Origin: Epiperipatus broadwayi
Lineage: Eukaryota; Onychophora; Udeonychophora; Euonychophora; Peripatidae
Length of the DNA: 64,000 bases
Assembly: GCA_028023455.1 (NCBI GenBank)
Contig: JAQFVV010000450.1
Coordinates: 498,001 to 562,000 of the forward strand
Reading direction: 5' to 3'
This document shows, in pieces, positions 1 through 10,614 of this stretch (its first letter is position 1; each line of letters opens with the position of its first letter). The notes under the pieces are model-generated. The model was not told where the DNA came from. It saw nothing but the letters and a program-made list of their open reading frames with translations, and did not search any database. Both the position numbers and the translations under genes were made by a program.

Positions 1-575
1 CCAACTGTGAATCTTGGGAATCATAGATCTTTTTCACAGGTCTTTGATCATATCTTTAGAACTAACTGACTTAACTGCTGAAATATAAAGATGACAAAAT
101 GAGCCATAATATTATATAAAATTATTTTAAAAAAATTTAATAATAAAAAAATATTTGAATAAATAAAAGATTTGAAGTACATTTTAAAATCAAAAATTGT
201 TCAATTCTTGAAACATATTTTTTATTCATTCTTAAAACTTACGGGAAACAAATAAATGTTAGCTGAAATATAAATAAAAAGAATAGAGTCTGTTATTTTA
301 TTTTAGCTATAATCTAAAGTATTTTTCAAATAGACTTAAGACAGTTTTTAAAATTAAAAAAAAAAAATTATAATGACCTAAGATCAACTGCCTGATCTAG
401 CAATAATTTCTAAAAATAAATTACATCTAACACAATTAATTACAGACAAGCCAAAGAATGACTTAATTTTATTTATTTTGTTTCTTTAATTCTCCTTTTT
501 TTTTCAAGCTTTTCTTATTATATGCGTGTGCTCTTACAAATAAGTTTATTTTCATTTAATGTACAGTATATGGCA
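1..575. other. AT-rich stretch without a recognised feature
   Basis: No coding-like frame, inverted repeat or tRNA-like box was seen. It holds short A and T runs only and leads into the 5' part of a LINE. Confidence 0.5.
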
Positions 576-639
576 GCGGTTGGTGGCCGAAGGTGGAGGG
601 TGCTAAGAATCCCCTGATTGTGGACTCAGGCTGCCATTT

Positions 640-1489
640 GATGACTTTTTATTTAGGTACTTACAACTGCAGATCACTTTCAAGTGAAGGAAGATTGCAA
701 GAAGTTAGAAGAACTATCTCATATTAAATGGGACATTATCGGACTTTGTGACGTTAGAAGAAAAGGTGAAGAAACGATTTAAAAAGTGGACATGTACTCC
801 ACTATAAAGGCACAAATATTGGAAATACAAATGGAGTAGGATTAATTATAAATAAAAAATGGAAGAATAACATTGTGGAGATTGATGGTGTATCAGACAG
901 AGTGGCAAGATTAGTTTTACAACTTAATAGCAGATACCAAATGCAGATAATTCAGGTTTATGCCCCAAGAAGTTCTCACAGTGATAAAGTAGTAGAAGAC
1001 TTTTATATGGATGTACAAAAGGCTTTTGATCAGAGTAAACAACATTTTAAAATTGTTATGGGAGACTTTAATGTCAGAATTGGTAAACAAATGAAAGACG
1101 AAAATGCTGTAGGTAATTTTGGTTATGGTAATAGAAATGAGAGAGGACATAGACTTGTGGAGTTTGCAGAAAAAGAAAAACTTTATATTATGAATTCTTT
1201 TTTTGAGAAAAATGTTAAAAGGAAATGGACATGGAAGCACCCAATTGAAGGTACAGCAGTATTGGATTATATTTTGACTAACAGAAAATACATATTTCAA
1301 GATTGTAATGTTTTTAATAAATTTAACACAGGAAGTGATCATCGATTAGTAAGATGTAAGATACATGTTAATGCAAAACTAGAAAGACAAAAATTATTAA
1401 GAAAAACAATATTTACAGTTGATATTCCTAAACTTCAGAAACATTCTAATGAAATTAAATTAGAACTTACAAATCAGTTCAAGTATTAG
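640..1489 (+). pseudogene. LINE AP-endonuclease domain (broken)
   Basis: This is the apurinic/apyrimidinic-type endonuclease that nicks target DNA to prime reverse transcription. An N-terminal piece at about 655-785 reads like the usual opening (TYNCRSLSSEGRLQEV, then WDIIGLCDVRR). It is separated by stops from the longer open frame starting at 875. That frame shows GDFNVRIG (metal and catalytic region), then LDYILTN, then SDHRLV, whose SDH holds the catalytic Asp and His. The frame stops at 1489 where RT linker sequence should follow. The ATG at 875 is internal and not a true start. The gene is inactive as it stands. Confidence 0.85.
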
Positions 1490-1657
1490 TAGATTTTGAA
1501 CATGATTCAGATTTGAATAAAATTAATAGGAAAATAACTGATACACTTTTAAAAACTGCAACAAAGATAGCTGGTAGAAAAAAGCAGCAATTGACTAATA
1601 AAATTTCTACTGAGACTAAAGAATTTATGAAGAAAGAAGAAATATGAGGATATACAA

Positions 1658-2524
1658 CAGTAGTGCCCAACCTTTAACTTGACGCGAGCCAGTTGAGAAT
1701 TTAAAAAAATTTGGGGAGCCACAATTATATATTACATTTTTCATATTACATTTATAAACATGGTACTTGGGTACTAAACCTGCAATGTAGGGAGATAGGT
1801 GGGGGGGGGATGGCCTATTCACATTGGTATCAATTCGCCGTTTCTAATGTGGCCAAAATAACGTGTACACGGATCTTTCTCGATGAAAACATCAATATAT
1901 ACAGCAAAATATATATGTGTACACGAATCTATCTCGATAAAAACAACTATTTACAGCACTAAACATCAATATATATATACAGCAAAATATATGCGTGTAC
2001 ACGGATAAAAACAACTGTTTACAGCACTAAACATCGATATATACAGCAAAATATATACGTGTACATGGATCTATCTCGATAAAAACTATTTCCAGCACTA
2101 AACATAATATATATACAGCACCAAACCAAACGTCTACAAGGATCTTTCTCGATAAAAACAACAATATATACAAGAGCACTAAACACAATATATATATATA
2201 GCACCAAACCAAACGTGTACAGCAAAAAAAAAAATGGTGTAATATGTTAAAAAGAAAAAAAATGTAAATACATTTTATTTATTAAAAATTTGGTAACATA
2301 CATATAAATTACAATTACAGGAAAAATATATTTTATTTAATGTGAAACCTGACACTGCATATCGTTATTGTTTGTATTGTAAAAATGTTTATTTTTTAGT
2401 GTGTGCATGTGCCATCAAGGAACATAAAATATTTTATCAATTTTTTTGAAGAGTGCAATTCGAGCCACATTAAACAGTTACGCGAGCCACATGTGACTCA
2501 CGAGCTACGGGTTGGGCATCCCTG
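1658..2524. mobile_element. Non-autonomous hAT-like DNA transposon
   Basis: The ends form imperfect terminal inverted repeats: CAGTAGTGCCCAACCTTTA on the left, and CGGGTTGGGCATCCCTG on the right. They are flanked by near-identical 8-bp direct repeats, atatacaa at 1650-1657 and atatagaa at 2525-2532. The 8-bp duplication and the CAG...CTG ends with CCCAACC are hAT hallmarks. No transposase frame is visible. The interior holds a minisatellite (1856-2220). The element interrupts the RTE-like LINE between its endonuclease and RT parts, so it is younger than that LINE copy. Confidence 0.8.
1856..2220. repeat. Minisatellite inside the hAT element
   Basis: About five imperfect copies of a unit of roughly 65-80 bp recur. 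Each contains a cgtgtacacgga-like block, a tctcgataaaaac block, then cagcactaaacat and atatatacagca. Unit lengths vary. Internal tandem arrays of this kind are common in non-autonomous DNA transposons. Confidence 0.8.
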
Positions 2525-2532
2525 ATATAGAA

Positions 2533-3271
2533 CAATGATGCATTAAAAAAGATTGAATATCTCGAATTTTGTAAAATGATGCAGCAAAGAGTTGAAAATG
2601 ATATAAGAAAGTATAATTGTGAACTAGCTCGAATTTTGTAAAATGGTGTGGAAAAGAGTTGAAATTGATATAAGAAAGTATAATTGTGAACTAGCAAGAA
2701 AAGCTGTAGAAGAGAATAAAAATCTAAAGAGTGTAAAACAACATTTTGGTGTTGGTAGGAAATTTATATCTGCAATAAGAAAAAAAGATGGCATTATTAC
2801 TAAAAAGAGAGATGATATCATGAAATGTGTAGAAGACTTCTATCAAGAATTATATAGTAATAAAGAACAACTACCTCCTATATCTATTATATCTTCTGAA
2901 TTGCCCAGAATTTTGAATGAAGAAGTGAGACATGCAATTAAATTTATGAAAAAAGGGAAGGCTCCCGGTAATGATGGAATTATAATTGATATATTAAAAG
3001 AAGCAGGTGAAGAAATAGAATTTTTTTTAGCAAAGTTACACTCCAAATGTCTAAATGATAAAGATGTACCAGATGATTGGAAGAATGCAGTATTAATATT
3101 AATATTTAAAAAAGGTGATAAAGAAGATATTAGAAATTACAGACCTATCAATCTTTTATCAGTTTATACAAAAAAATTTCTAAGATAATTACAACTGGTC
3201 TACAGAGAACAATGAAATTCCACCAACCAAGAGAATAAGCTGGATTTAAAAGTGGTTTTAGTACAGTAGAT
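2533..3271 (+). pseudogene. LINE reverse transcriptase, N-terminal half
   Basis: This continues the RTE-like LINE after the first hAT insertion. The open frame at 2643-3188 includes the early RT motifs GKAPGNDGI and [16 protein letters not shown], followed by NYRPINLLS. These match RT blocks 1-2, which precede the catalytic blocks. After 3188 the frame shifts, but the linker before the second hAT still reads as finger-domain sequence (QAGFKSGFSTVD after correcting a stop). A 68-bp tandem duplication at 2561-2696 lies at its 5' end and shifts the frame. The fragment is non-functional. Confidence 0.85.
2561..2696. repeat. 68-bp tandem duplication in the LINE
   Basis: Two adjacent copies, 2561-2628 and 2629-2696, differ at only a few positions. 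Both start ctcgaattttgtaaaatg and end gtgaactagc. Because 68 is not a multiple of three, the duplication by itself breaks the LINE reading frame. Confidence 0.85.
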
Positions 3272-3669
3272 CAGGGGTCCCCAACCCTATGCCCGCAGGC
3301 ACCATGGCGCCCGCAGACCTTTTTACGTGTGCCCGCCACTATCCGAACACGATAAAAAATTATTTATCTGATACAAATAAATTTAATTTTTAAAATTTCT
3401 TATAAATTATTGTATTATATTGTAATCAAATTGTAGGGCATACTATACTTTTACAGCGTAAAAATATAAATGATAATTATATGTTAAAATTTTCTTTTTG
3501 AAATAAATATTTTTTTGTACATTATGTGTATTATTAACAATATCCACCTATAAATTTACATTGAAAAAATAAATGGTGCCCGCCCCCTGGTTGAAAAAAT
3601 AAATGGTGCCTGCCAACTGGCCGGTATTATAGAATGTGCTCTTAAGTGCAAAAAGGTTGGGGACCCCTG
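3272..3669. mobile_element. Non-autonomous hAT transposon (398 bp) with perfect 8-bp target duplication
   Basis: The terminal inverted repeats begin CAGGGGTCCCCAACC and end GGTTGGGGACCCCTG. Perfect 8-bp direct repeats, cagtagat, lie at 3264-3271 and 3670-3677. The element sits in the RT frame of the LINE, and removing it joins TVD to HIQVLREV in frame. A short tandem duplication (ttgaaaaaataaatggtgcc, twice, about 3570-3615) lies near the right end. There is no transposase. This is the cleanest transposon insertion in the window. Confidence 0.93.
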
Positions 3670-3677
3670 CAGTAGAT

Positions 3678-4795
3678 CATATCCAGGTATTGAGAGAAGT
3701 TATAGAAAGAACAAATAAATAGGAGTTGCCATTATGCTTAGGATTTGTAGATTATGAAAAGGCATTTGATGCTATAAACATTTGATTAAAGCATTGGATA
3801 TCAAGGTATAGATCCAGGATATTGTCATATTTAAAAAATTATTTATAAAAATGCAACAGTAACAATTAGATTACATAATGATAGTAGGAAAGTCAACATT
3901 GAAAAGGATGTAAGACAGGGTGACTCCATATCTCCAAAACTTTCTACAGCAGTGCTGCAAGGAGTATTTTGTGAATTAAAATGGGAAGCTAAAAGAGTGA
4001 AAGTAAATGGAGATTATTTAAGTCATTTAGATTTTACAGATGATGTAGTTGTTTTTACAAATAATGCTTTAGAGTTACAGGAAATGTTGCAGGAGTTATC
4101 AAATGAAAGTAGGACGAAAGATAAATGTTAAAAAGACTAAAGTAATGTTTAATCGATTTGCTCAAAATATGAAAATAAAGATTGATTATGATGAATTAGA
4201 AGGAGTTAACAGTTACAAATACCTTGGTCAGATTATTAATACAGATGGCAACATAATGGATGAAATTAATCATAGAATTAAACTTGTTTGGAGTGCTTTT
4301 GGTAGAAATAACTTGATACTAAAAGGAAATATGGTATGTGTTTGAAAAAAAAAAAGGTTTTTAATAAATGTGTTTTGCCAGTTCTTACTTATGGATCTGA
4401 GACTTGGACACTTAATAGAAGAGCAATACAAAGACTTCAAACCACTCAAAGAAGTATGGAGAGATGCATGTTGGGAGTAACAAGAAGAGATCGAAAATGC
4501 AATGTATGGGTAAGAGGACAAACAGGTGTTACTGACCTCATTGAAAAAATTAAAAGACGGAAGTGGAATTGGGCTGGGCATATTGCTAGAAGAGATATGA
4601 TAATAGAAGGACAATTGAAATTTTAAACTAGATTCCAAGAGATTGCAAAAGACCCAGAAAGAGACCACATGTGAGATGGATGGATGAAATAAGAAAGTGT
4701 GCAGGGGTGATGTGGAGAAGAGAAGCTAAAGATTGGAAAAGATAGATTGAACTTGGAGACCTTCATTCTGCAGTGGATTGATAATGGTTGATGAT
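3678..4795 (+). pseudogene. LINE reverse transcriptase, catalytic and C-terminal part
   Basis: Catalytic block A reads FVDYEKAFDAI near 3739-3774 and block B reads RQGDSISPKL near 3910-3940. Block C is FTDDVVVF near 4031-4056, where FADD is usual; both catalytic Asp residues remain. The thumb and tail follow in open pieces at 4103-4345 and 4336-4626: KTKVMF, YLGQIIN, LPVLTYGSETWTL, then GHIARR. After 4626 the frame shifts into a basic tail (RKRPHVRWMDEIRK) and ends near 4785. Several stops, and an A-run frameshift near 4345, make it inactive. Confidence 0.85.
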
Positions 4796-5742
4796 GATGA
4801 TATTCTTTTTCTGTTAAATTTACCATTTTGTTAAGTAGACCATTTAAAGAAGTTGGTGATCTGTGCAATTTGATACAATGGTATAGGGTTGAAGATTATG
4901 GAGTTTAAAGTCTAAGGATCATGTCCAATTCCATCATTTCTAATACTCATATTCCTTATTACCTCTGGAGGAATGAAGTTGCCTGCTTATTTACTAATTA
5001 GGTAAAATAGCTTTCTGTAGTAAATCGCTCACTTCAGAAAAGTCTTTCATAAAAAAGCAAAAGATTTTCCATTTTCATTGTACTCTCTAGCTAAGAATAC
5101 TAAATATTCATTTACCCAACAAGTTTTGGATGGCTTAGCTAGGTTTGTTTTATACCAGCTACTGGAGAATAAAGATTCTCAACTTCTTGAAAATAAAAAT
5201 CAGAATTTGTACCCCAGATTGCAGAAAAGATACACATATATAACTTTTGCACACCACCGGAAGCCTTTCCAATTATTTTAAATAGTACAACAAATAAATT
5301 TTAACTTGGGTGCCAAAATTGAGTAACGCAGTAATAATTATAAATTTATATATAAAAATTCAAAAAAAAAAAAAGACAAAATAAAACAAAAGCTATGCAA
5401 AATGAGATTCTGAAATAAAAAAAACTTCTTTAGTGAAGATTTACATGTAAATAACTTGTAATGAACCAAAAGCTAAGAATAAGCTTGATCAGTTTCCAAA
5501 TCACTGTAAAAAAACAAAACAAAACAATTTTCAGACTGTTTAATTAAAAAATGTTCTAGCACTTTGGTGTAAAAACAAATTTGTTATCCAATTTAGTTTT
5601 GAGACTTTGCAAATGGTAAATTTCTTCTTACATATATATAAACTTATACTAAGTTATTACTGTCCTACAAATAATTGATCAAAAAAAAGGCAAATAATCC
5701 TAAAATGCATTTCTTCTAAACTAGCTTTGTCAATTGGTCAAA
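4796..5742. other. AT-rich stretch without a recognised feature
   Basis: One open frame of 67 codons (5078-5281) shows no family motif and is best treated as chance. No repeat boundary was seen. Confidence 0.4.
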
Positions 5743-5744
5743 TA

Positions 5745-6804
5745 CACCTGGATCTCGTTTTATGCAGATTATTTTAATGCGATTTTGAAGTTATGCGATT
5801 CATGTTTCTTCTTAATATTTTTCATATTTCATTATATTTATTAGATATCAAGAAATTTAAATTATTAATAACTTATTCTGACTTGAAATACTTTTTTTTT
5901 TTCAAAAATATAACGTTATATTAGCAGCTAACGTGAATATGGCCTGAAGCTGTATTTAGAATATTAGCTTCTATGTAAATAACCTACTTATACTAATGAG
6001 TAAATAATAATAATAGATTTATACTTACATATAAAAATATGGCAATAAATATTCAAAAATTTTAAATTTTTAAAACATATTTTGTTAGGTATAATGGAAA
6101 TAAATAATATAGATTTTTAAAATAAATAACGAGGATTTTATTGATTTCATAAACTGAAAATAATATTTCTAATGATAATGTATCTTTTTGTTGCGAATGC
6201 AATCTCATTTTTTTAATATAGAAACAAAATGTGAACATTTAAAATTTATTTCAGTAGTAAAAATCAGTTGTCAACAGAAAACTATTAACACAGCACAAGA
6301 CTGAAATTGGCACTAGTTGTGTAAATGGGATGGAGCAGAATATGGGAAAACTTAGAGTGGGGAATGTAAAATAAAGTGGCTAACAAGTTTCTCTGGGCAT
6401 AATTGCTGAGAGATTCTTGACTTCGTTCAAGGAGAAACTACTTCACATTGACGAATCTGATTTCTTACCAGTTTACAAACGAAACGCATATCGTCAAAAA
6501 ACAATACGTATGAAAAAATGTCAAATTAAATACTGTAGTTAATAAAAAAAAAAGTAAAAAAAGTTTGTCTTGTACCAATTTTTTAAAAATATTTGATATT
6601 TTTTATTAGTCATACTTTATTTCCTTATTTTTTTAATGCGAATTTTAAAGTAATTTTTCCTTGTTGCTTTGCTTTTATGCGAATTGTGAAAATTACAGAC
6701 CCTATCCCCCATTTTTCAAGGTTAATTAAGTTTATTTCTGTGCAATTTTTTTTAATGCGGGTTTTCTGTGAAACCTATCTAGCGCATAAAATGAGACTCA
6801 GGTG
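5745..6804. mobile_element. pogo/Tigger-like non-autonomous DNA transposon with TA duplication
   Basis: The left end reads CACCTGGATCTCGTTTTATG and the right end is its inverted near-copy (CATAAAATGAGACTCAGGTG). Both are flanked by TA (5743-5744 and 6805-6806). Subterminal copies of a TTATGCGATTTT-like word recur inside each end (5760-5800; 6630-6770, with aatgcgaatttt and ttatgcgaattg). TIRs rich in TTTTATGCG with a TA target duplication are typical of pogo/Tigger relatives. No transposase is seen. The interior contains a repeat (6323-6455) that also occurs at 62778-62912. Confidence 0.7.
6323..6455. repeat. Dispersed repeat, copy 1
   Basis: This segment aligns with 62778-62912. Shared blocks include gggatggagcag, gaatatggg, agtggctaacaag, tctctgggca and tctgacttcg-like words. 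It lies inside the pogo-like element. The family is not identified. Confidence 0.65.
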
Positions 6805-6844
6805 TATATCAAATATTCTCAAAATGCCTCATTGTTATAAAAAC

Positions 6845-6975
6845 ATGCTAATAGCTTTATTGCTTGGGAGTTCATAAAAAGTGCCAAAAGCAATCATGAT
6901 TCTTCCTAATCCCAAGTCGGATGCTCTACTGACTGCAACAAGCTGGCGCAGGGTATCGCAGGGAATCACGTTATG
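6845..6975 (-). repeat. tRNA-derived SINE-like repeat (family B), degenerate
   Basis: On the minus strand an A-box-like stretch (gcagtcagtagagcatccgac) precedes a decayed B-box region. A tail follows, matching the copy at 19500-19612 (agctttattgcttgggagttcat versus ggctttattgctcgggaattcat). It abuts the pogo-like element. Confidence 0.6.
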
Positions 6976-7577
6976 ACTTAACTACTACTAATATGCAGGT
7001 CTAGCGATTTACATATTTTAGATAACTATATCAAAATTATTAATAACTATTTATATTAGGCATATTAGATTAAACATTGTTATACTATTATTAGACCAAA
7101 CAACAACTTTAAATTCAGTCAAAAGTCAAAATCTTACACATGTGTAAAATTAAATATATTTATTTGAAAAATTTGTAATAAATATTACTCTTCTTTAATC
7201 AAATATATATATATTATTGATATTTAGCATTTTTATTGAATAATAAAAAAATAAAATTCCAACTTGTTATTCATGTTCAGCACATATTTATTAGTAATGT
7301 CTTATAAACTAGACAAAGGAAAAATCCAAGGAGAGGATGCTACTGTTGAGGAATGCTTACAGCTGACTCATTGACATTAATTTGCGGTCCGAATGCTGTT
7401 AAAGTTATGTGCAAAGAAAAAAACAGATGCAAACATCAAACAAATTCATTATACAAAATGAATATGTAATGAACAAAAGAACTAAAAGCACTCAAATAAG
7501 AAAAAAAAAAATTCTCAGAAGACTGACCATAAATATGATGTGAAATGTCAAAAATTACCCAGTACAATGAATATTAA
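6976..7577. other. AT-rich stretch without a recognised feature
   Basis: There is an (AT)n tract near 7205 and A-runs near 7500. No coding signal was seen. Confidence 0.4.
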
Positions 7578-7686
7578 CAAAGCAAAACTCTCCATACAGT
7601 ATTGCCACCCTGTGCCAACCAGAGTAATCAATGAATGCCAGAAGGCTTGTGCATAAAATCCCTATCTAATGCCTACTCATCCAATA

Positions 7687-7728
7687 TCCCCAGACTAGTT
7701 TCTGGCTTGTGGCCATCATCAGTGAGAA
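7687..7728 (-). ncRNA. Hammerhead ribozyme, minus-strand arm
   Basis: Read on the minus strand it has helix I TTCTCA pairing with TGGGGA (two G-U pairs), then CTGATGA, stem II TGGC/GCCA closing CACAA, GAAA, and a minimal stem III (AC/GT) before the cleavage-site C. It differs from the plus copy by one base in helix I. Confidence 0.75.
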
Positions 7729-8110
7729 GCTTTGGATCTGAGAGCACTGCACCTAGATCTTACGATCTAATGCAACCTTCCAGCACCCATCTTTTATCTC
7801 TACTTAACTACAAAACTATGAGAATGAAATTGAAAACAAAAATATTTTCAATCTAAGCTCAATAGCTTATATAGTCATATGGGTCTGAACTCAGTTCAGC
7901 ACCCATACATTTTGGTGTCTTTGGCTCTTTAACATCAATAGCCACCACTATCCTATTAGGCAGGATTGATGTTAAACCATTAAGCATCACATGATCACTA
8001 TCTTATACTAGCACATAATTGTTTATAAACAAAGCAAAACTCTCCATACAGTATTGCCACCCTGTGCATTAGATCCTAAGATCTAGGTGCAGTGCTCTCA
8101 GATCCAAAGC

Positions 8111-8152
8111 TCCTCACTGATGATGGCCACAAGCCAGAAACTAGTCTGGGGA
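8111..8152 (+). ncRNA. Hammerhead ribozyme, type I with minimal stem III
   Basis: Self-cleaving RNA. Core residues CTGATGA lie at 8117-8123 and GAAA at 8137-8140. Stem II is TGGC (8124-8127) paired with GCCA (8133-8136), loop CACAA. Stem III is two pairs, A8140-T8145 and C8141-G8144, closing a 2-base loop. Cleavage is predicted after C8146 (GTC). Helix I pairs TCCTCA (8111-8116) with TGGGGA (8147-8152), six pairs including one G-U. All invariant core positions are present. Very short stem III is known from PLE-associated hammerheads, which may act best as dimers. Confidence 0.85.
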
Positions 8153-8306
8153 TATTGGATGAGTAGGCATTAGATAGGGATTTTATGCACAAGCCTTCTG
8201 GCATTCATTGATTACTCTGGTTGGCACAGGGTGGCAATACTGTATGGAGAGTTTTGCTTTGTTTATAAACAATTATGTGCTAGTATAAGATAGTGATCAT
8301 GTGAGA

Positions 8307-10374
8307 CAATGAATATTATTAAATTTTATATTTAAAACTTTCACATTAATGTTCAGAATGGTATGAAAACATAATTATATATAATTAAGTAAAGCAAACC
8401 ATTTTCTCAAATGACAAAAATTAATAACACTCTGTTTGCAAAGGATCAAAAGTAGAATGAATCACTTGTTCTTTAAGCTTTTGATGTTCATAAGATTAGT
8501 TTAGCCAATATTAATGAAAATTTAAAGTGAACTCAATATATGAGCCAGATAAAAAGATAATATTAACAATTATAAAACTAACAATCAATTATACAGAGAT
8601 GGTTACAGAATCTCAAATGTAATAATTACCAGACAAGACTATTAAATGTAAGATTTATTTATTTTCCTTGTATAAATGAATATTAGTTTAATATTTTTTA
8701 ATGTCATGTTTCCATCTGGCTGATATATATTGTTCACTCTGAATTTCCACTAATATTGTCAAAAGTAACCTTATAAAAAGTAAACGCTTAAAGAAGAATC
8801 CATTTTATTCTTGATTATTTATTGAAAATGATATTTAGTCATAGCCTGAGGGAGAATAGGTTATTCCACTTAATTGAACATACATTAAGCAATGCTAATT
8901 TCATATTAGTATATATACATACATCTCTGCACCAGAGTCATAATCATGAATGTATGATTTAATTGACCAAATTCATACATATTAAGATACGGGAGAACTA
9001 ATATTTATATGATATAAGTTCACATTTATTTTGATGAGCAACTTGGGTCCCCCGCCCACACTTGTAATGAATATCCATAGTTTAGGTCCCTTATCCCTAA
9101 CCAATTTCGTGATCATTCAAAGTGACAATGAGGGTATTTAGGTTATGGGGAAATATTTTAATTGTAAAGGTTAAGATATTAGTTGTATGAGATGGTGTGG
9201 ATAGTTGAAGGATGCTTGAAAATCTGAGTTCAAATCCCCTATACTTACAATTAAGCTCCCAGTTTTGTGAAGAGTGCCTCGTTTTCAAATATTTACACAT
9301 TAAGATATTAGTACTAAGATTAGCTGTTAATCACAGGATAAGCTTTCTTTACATAAAGACTTTATGCAAATGTCTGGATATAGCATGATTGTTAATTTTA
9401 ATGAAGAATCCTGATTAAAAACTAAATTAACTAATTTATTATTTTCTTTTCTTATCACTACAAAATAGCTTATTTTGAGGTATATTGAGGCATTATAATG
9501 GTGTCGTTATTGCTTTAGCTTTTCTTTACTATTTAGCAATTATCTATAATGTTAGTTTGCTAATGTGCCTTTTTTGGCTTAGAAATCATTATTTAAAAAA
9601 AAATCTGAAGATATCAGTATCATACAGATCATCATATTAATTTTACTAACCGACAGTGTTATTATAACTTGTTACTCTATATCACACTCAGTTATCTATA
9701 AAGAGGCAAAGATGAGATCTGTATGAGAAAAAATAAAGTACATAAAATACAATCAGGTGAATGTGAACTGGATACTCATCACCAATAGGTTACAAAATAT
9801 AGAGACCTCATACAAAATTTTAATATAAAAACAAATTAACAATACCTGGGCATCATGGATTAGCAGATTATTTGGCTCAAGGTAATTCTGAGTGTGCTTG
9901 GTTTCAAAATTTTGGAAAAAAAATTGTAATTTTCAGTAATTTTTTTTTCATATTTAAACTTATTTATGCAATATATTTGTAAAATATTTATCTTAAATAA
10001 ACAAACAATAGTTGTCAAGTTAGATTTTATTTGAAAACATTGTTGTAAAAATGTATTTACAGTAAGTTTTTACAACAATTGCTAACATAAATACCAGAAA
10101 TAATTTTTTTTTAAAATTTTAATTAAAGTTAGTATTAGTTTTACTTTTAAAACATATTTTCATTCTTTTATAATGTCCTAACTAAACTTCATTTCTATTT
10201 TAAAAATGGAATTCACATAAGAAATATTTCATTCTAAATGTTTTTTATGAATAGATAAAATTACGATCCAATAATAAAAAAGCGCCATTATTGTAATTAA
10301 GAATTCAGTTTACTACTTTATTTTTCTATTTAGCAAAGTTGAAATATTAACTTTTAGAGTTTTTGGCTATAAGA
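8307..10374. other. AT-rich DNA with one tRNA-like fragment near 9190-9245
   Basis: On the plus strand near 9190-9245 a stretch with gatggtgtggatagttg and gagttcaaatcccc looks like decayed A and B boxes. It resembles the tRNA-like part of the palindrome at 54715-55050. The block 8690-9000 faintly resembles 20780-21080. Nothing else was recognised. Confidence 0.45.
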
Positions 10375-10614
10375 TTATGTTTGTGACCCATGCGGTGCTT
10401 GCCCAATGAAAACATGCATCTCGGACTGGCCTGGACTACACACTGTTTCTCCTTTCCACTTCCCATTCCCTTTTCACATGTATACTTCCCCTCTTACCAT
10501 GTTGCTTCTGAAATTTCAATTTATCAAATAATCACTCCCTTGTAAACCTTTTTCTAACTATATTTGTATCTATTTTTTTTATGAATAAACTTTCATCACT
10601 GAGAAAAAAAAAAA
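10375..10614 (+). repeat. LINE or SINE 3' tail, copy 1
   Basis: A pyrimidine-rich segment ends in gaataaactttcatcactgag followed by an A-run. The same end occurs at 31595-31725 (plus) and 12066-12310 (minus). Shared upstream words include ttcacatgtat, cttgtaaacctttt and ctatatttgta. The shared end plus poly-A identifies a retrotransposed family. Its coding part is not visible here. Confidence 0.75.

Larger units (their letters stand above)
576..4795 (+). mobile_element. RTE-like non-LTR retrotransposon, decayed and split by two hAT insertions
   Basis: An AP-endonuclease domain, a reverse transcriptase and a C-terminal tail lie in order on the plus strand, but stops and frame changes break the reading frame. 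The element ends near 4790 in a short run of TGATGA triplets, as RTE-clade elements often do. Two DNA transposons sit inside it (1658-2524 and 3272-3669). Each is flanked by an 8-bp duplication, and removing them rejoins the LINE frame. The conserved tail (GSETWTL, then GHIARR) is typical of the RTE-type elements often misannotated in invertebrates as craniofacial development protein 2-like. The 5' edge near 576 is approximate. The clade call is inference; that it is a non-LTR element is clear. Confidence 0.85.
7578..8306. repeat. Palindromic Penelope-type terminal repeat carrying hammerhead ribozymes
   Basis: The segment 7587-7780 recurs as a near-perfect inverse copy at 8068-8250. In addition an 82-bp block (7985-8067) recurs inverted at 8224-8306, so the right-hand unit is bracketed by its own inverted repeat. 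Each arm contains a hammerhead ribozyme core (7687-7728 minus, 8111-8152 plus). Related decayed copies lie at 42253-43610. PLE terminal repeats often carry hammerheads and may be arranged head to head; that assignment is inference, since no PLE protein lies between these arms. The open frame at 7635-7856 is only the antisense of the arm. Confidence 0.8.

Noticed and set aside
917-1342. 141-codon minus frame
   Set aside because: It is antisense to the LINE endonuclease, which carries clear catalytic motifs on the plus strand.
7635-7856. 73-codon frame
   Set aside because: It lies wholly in the inverted-repeat arm and is antisense to the ribozyme.
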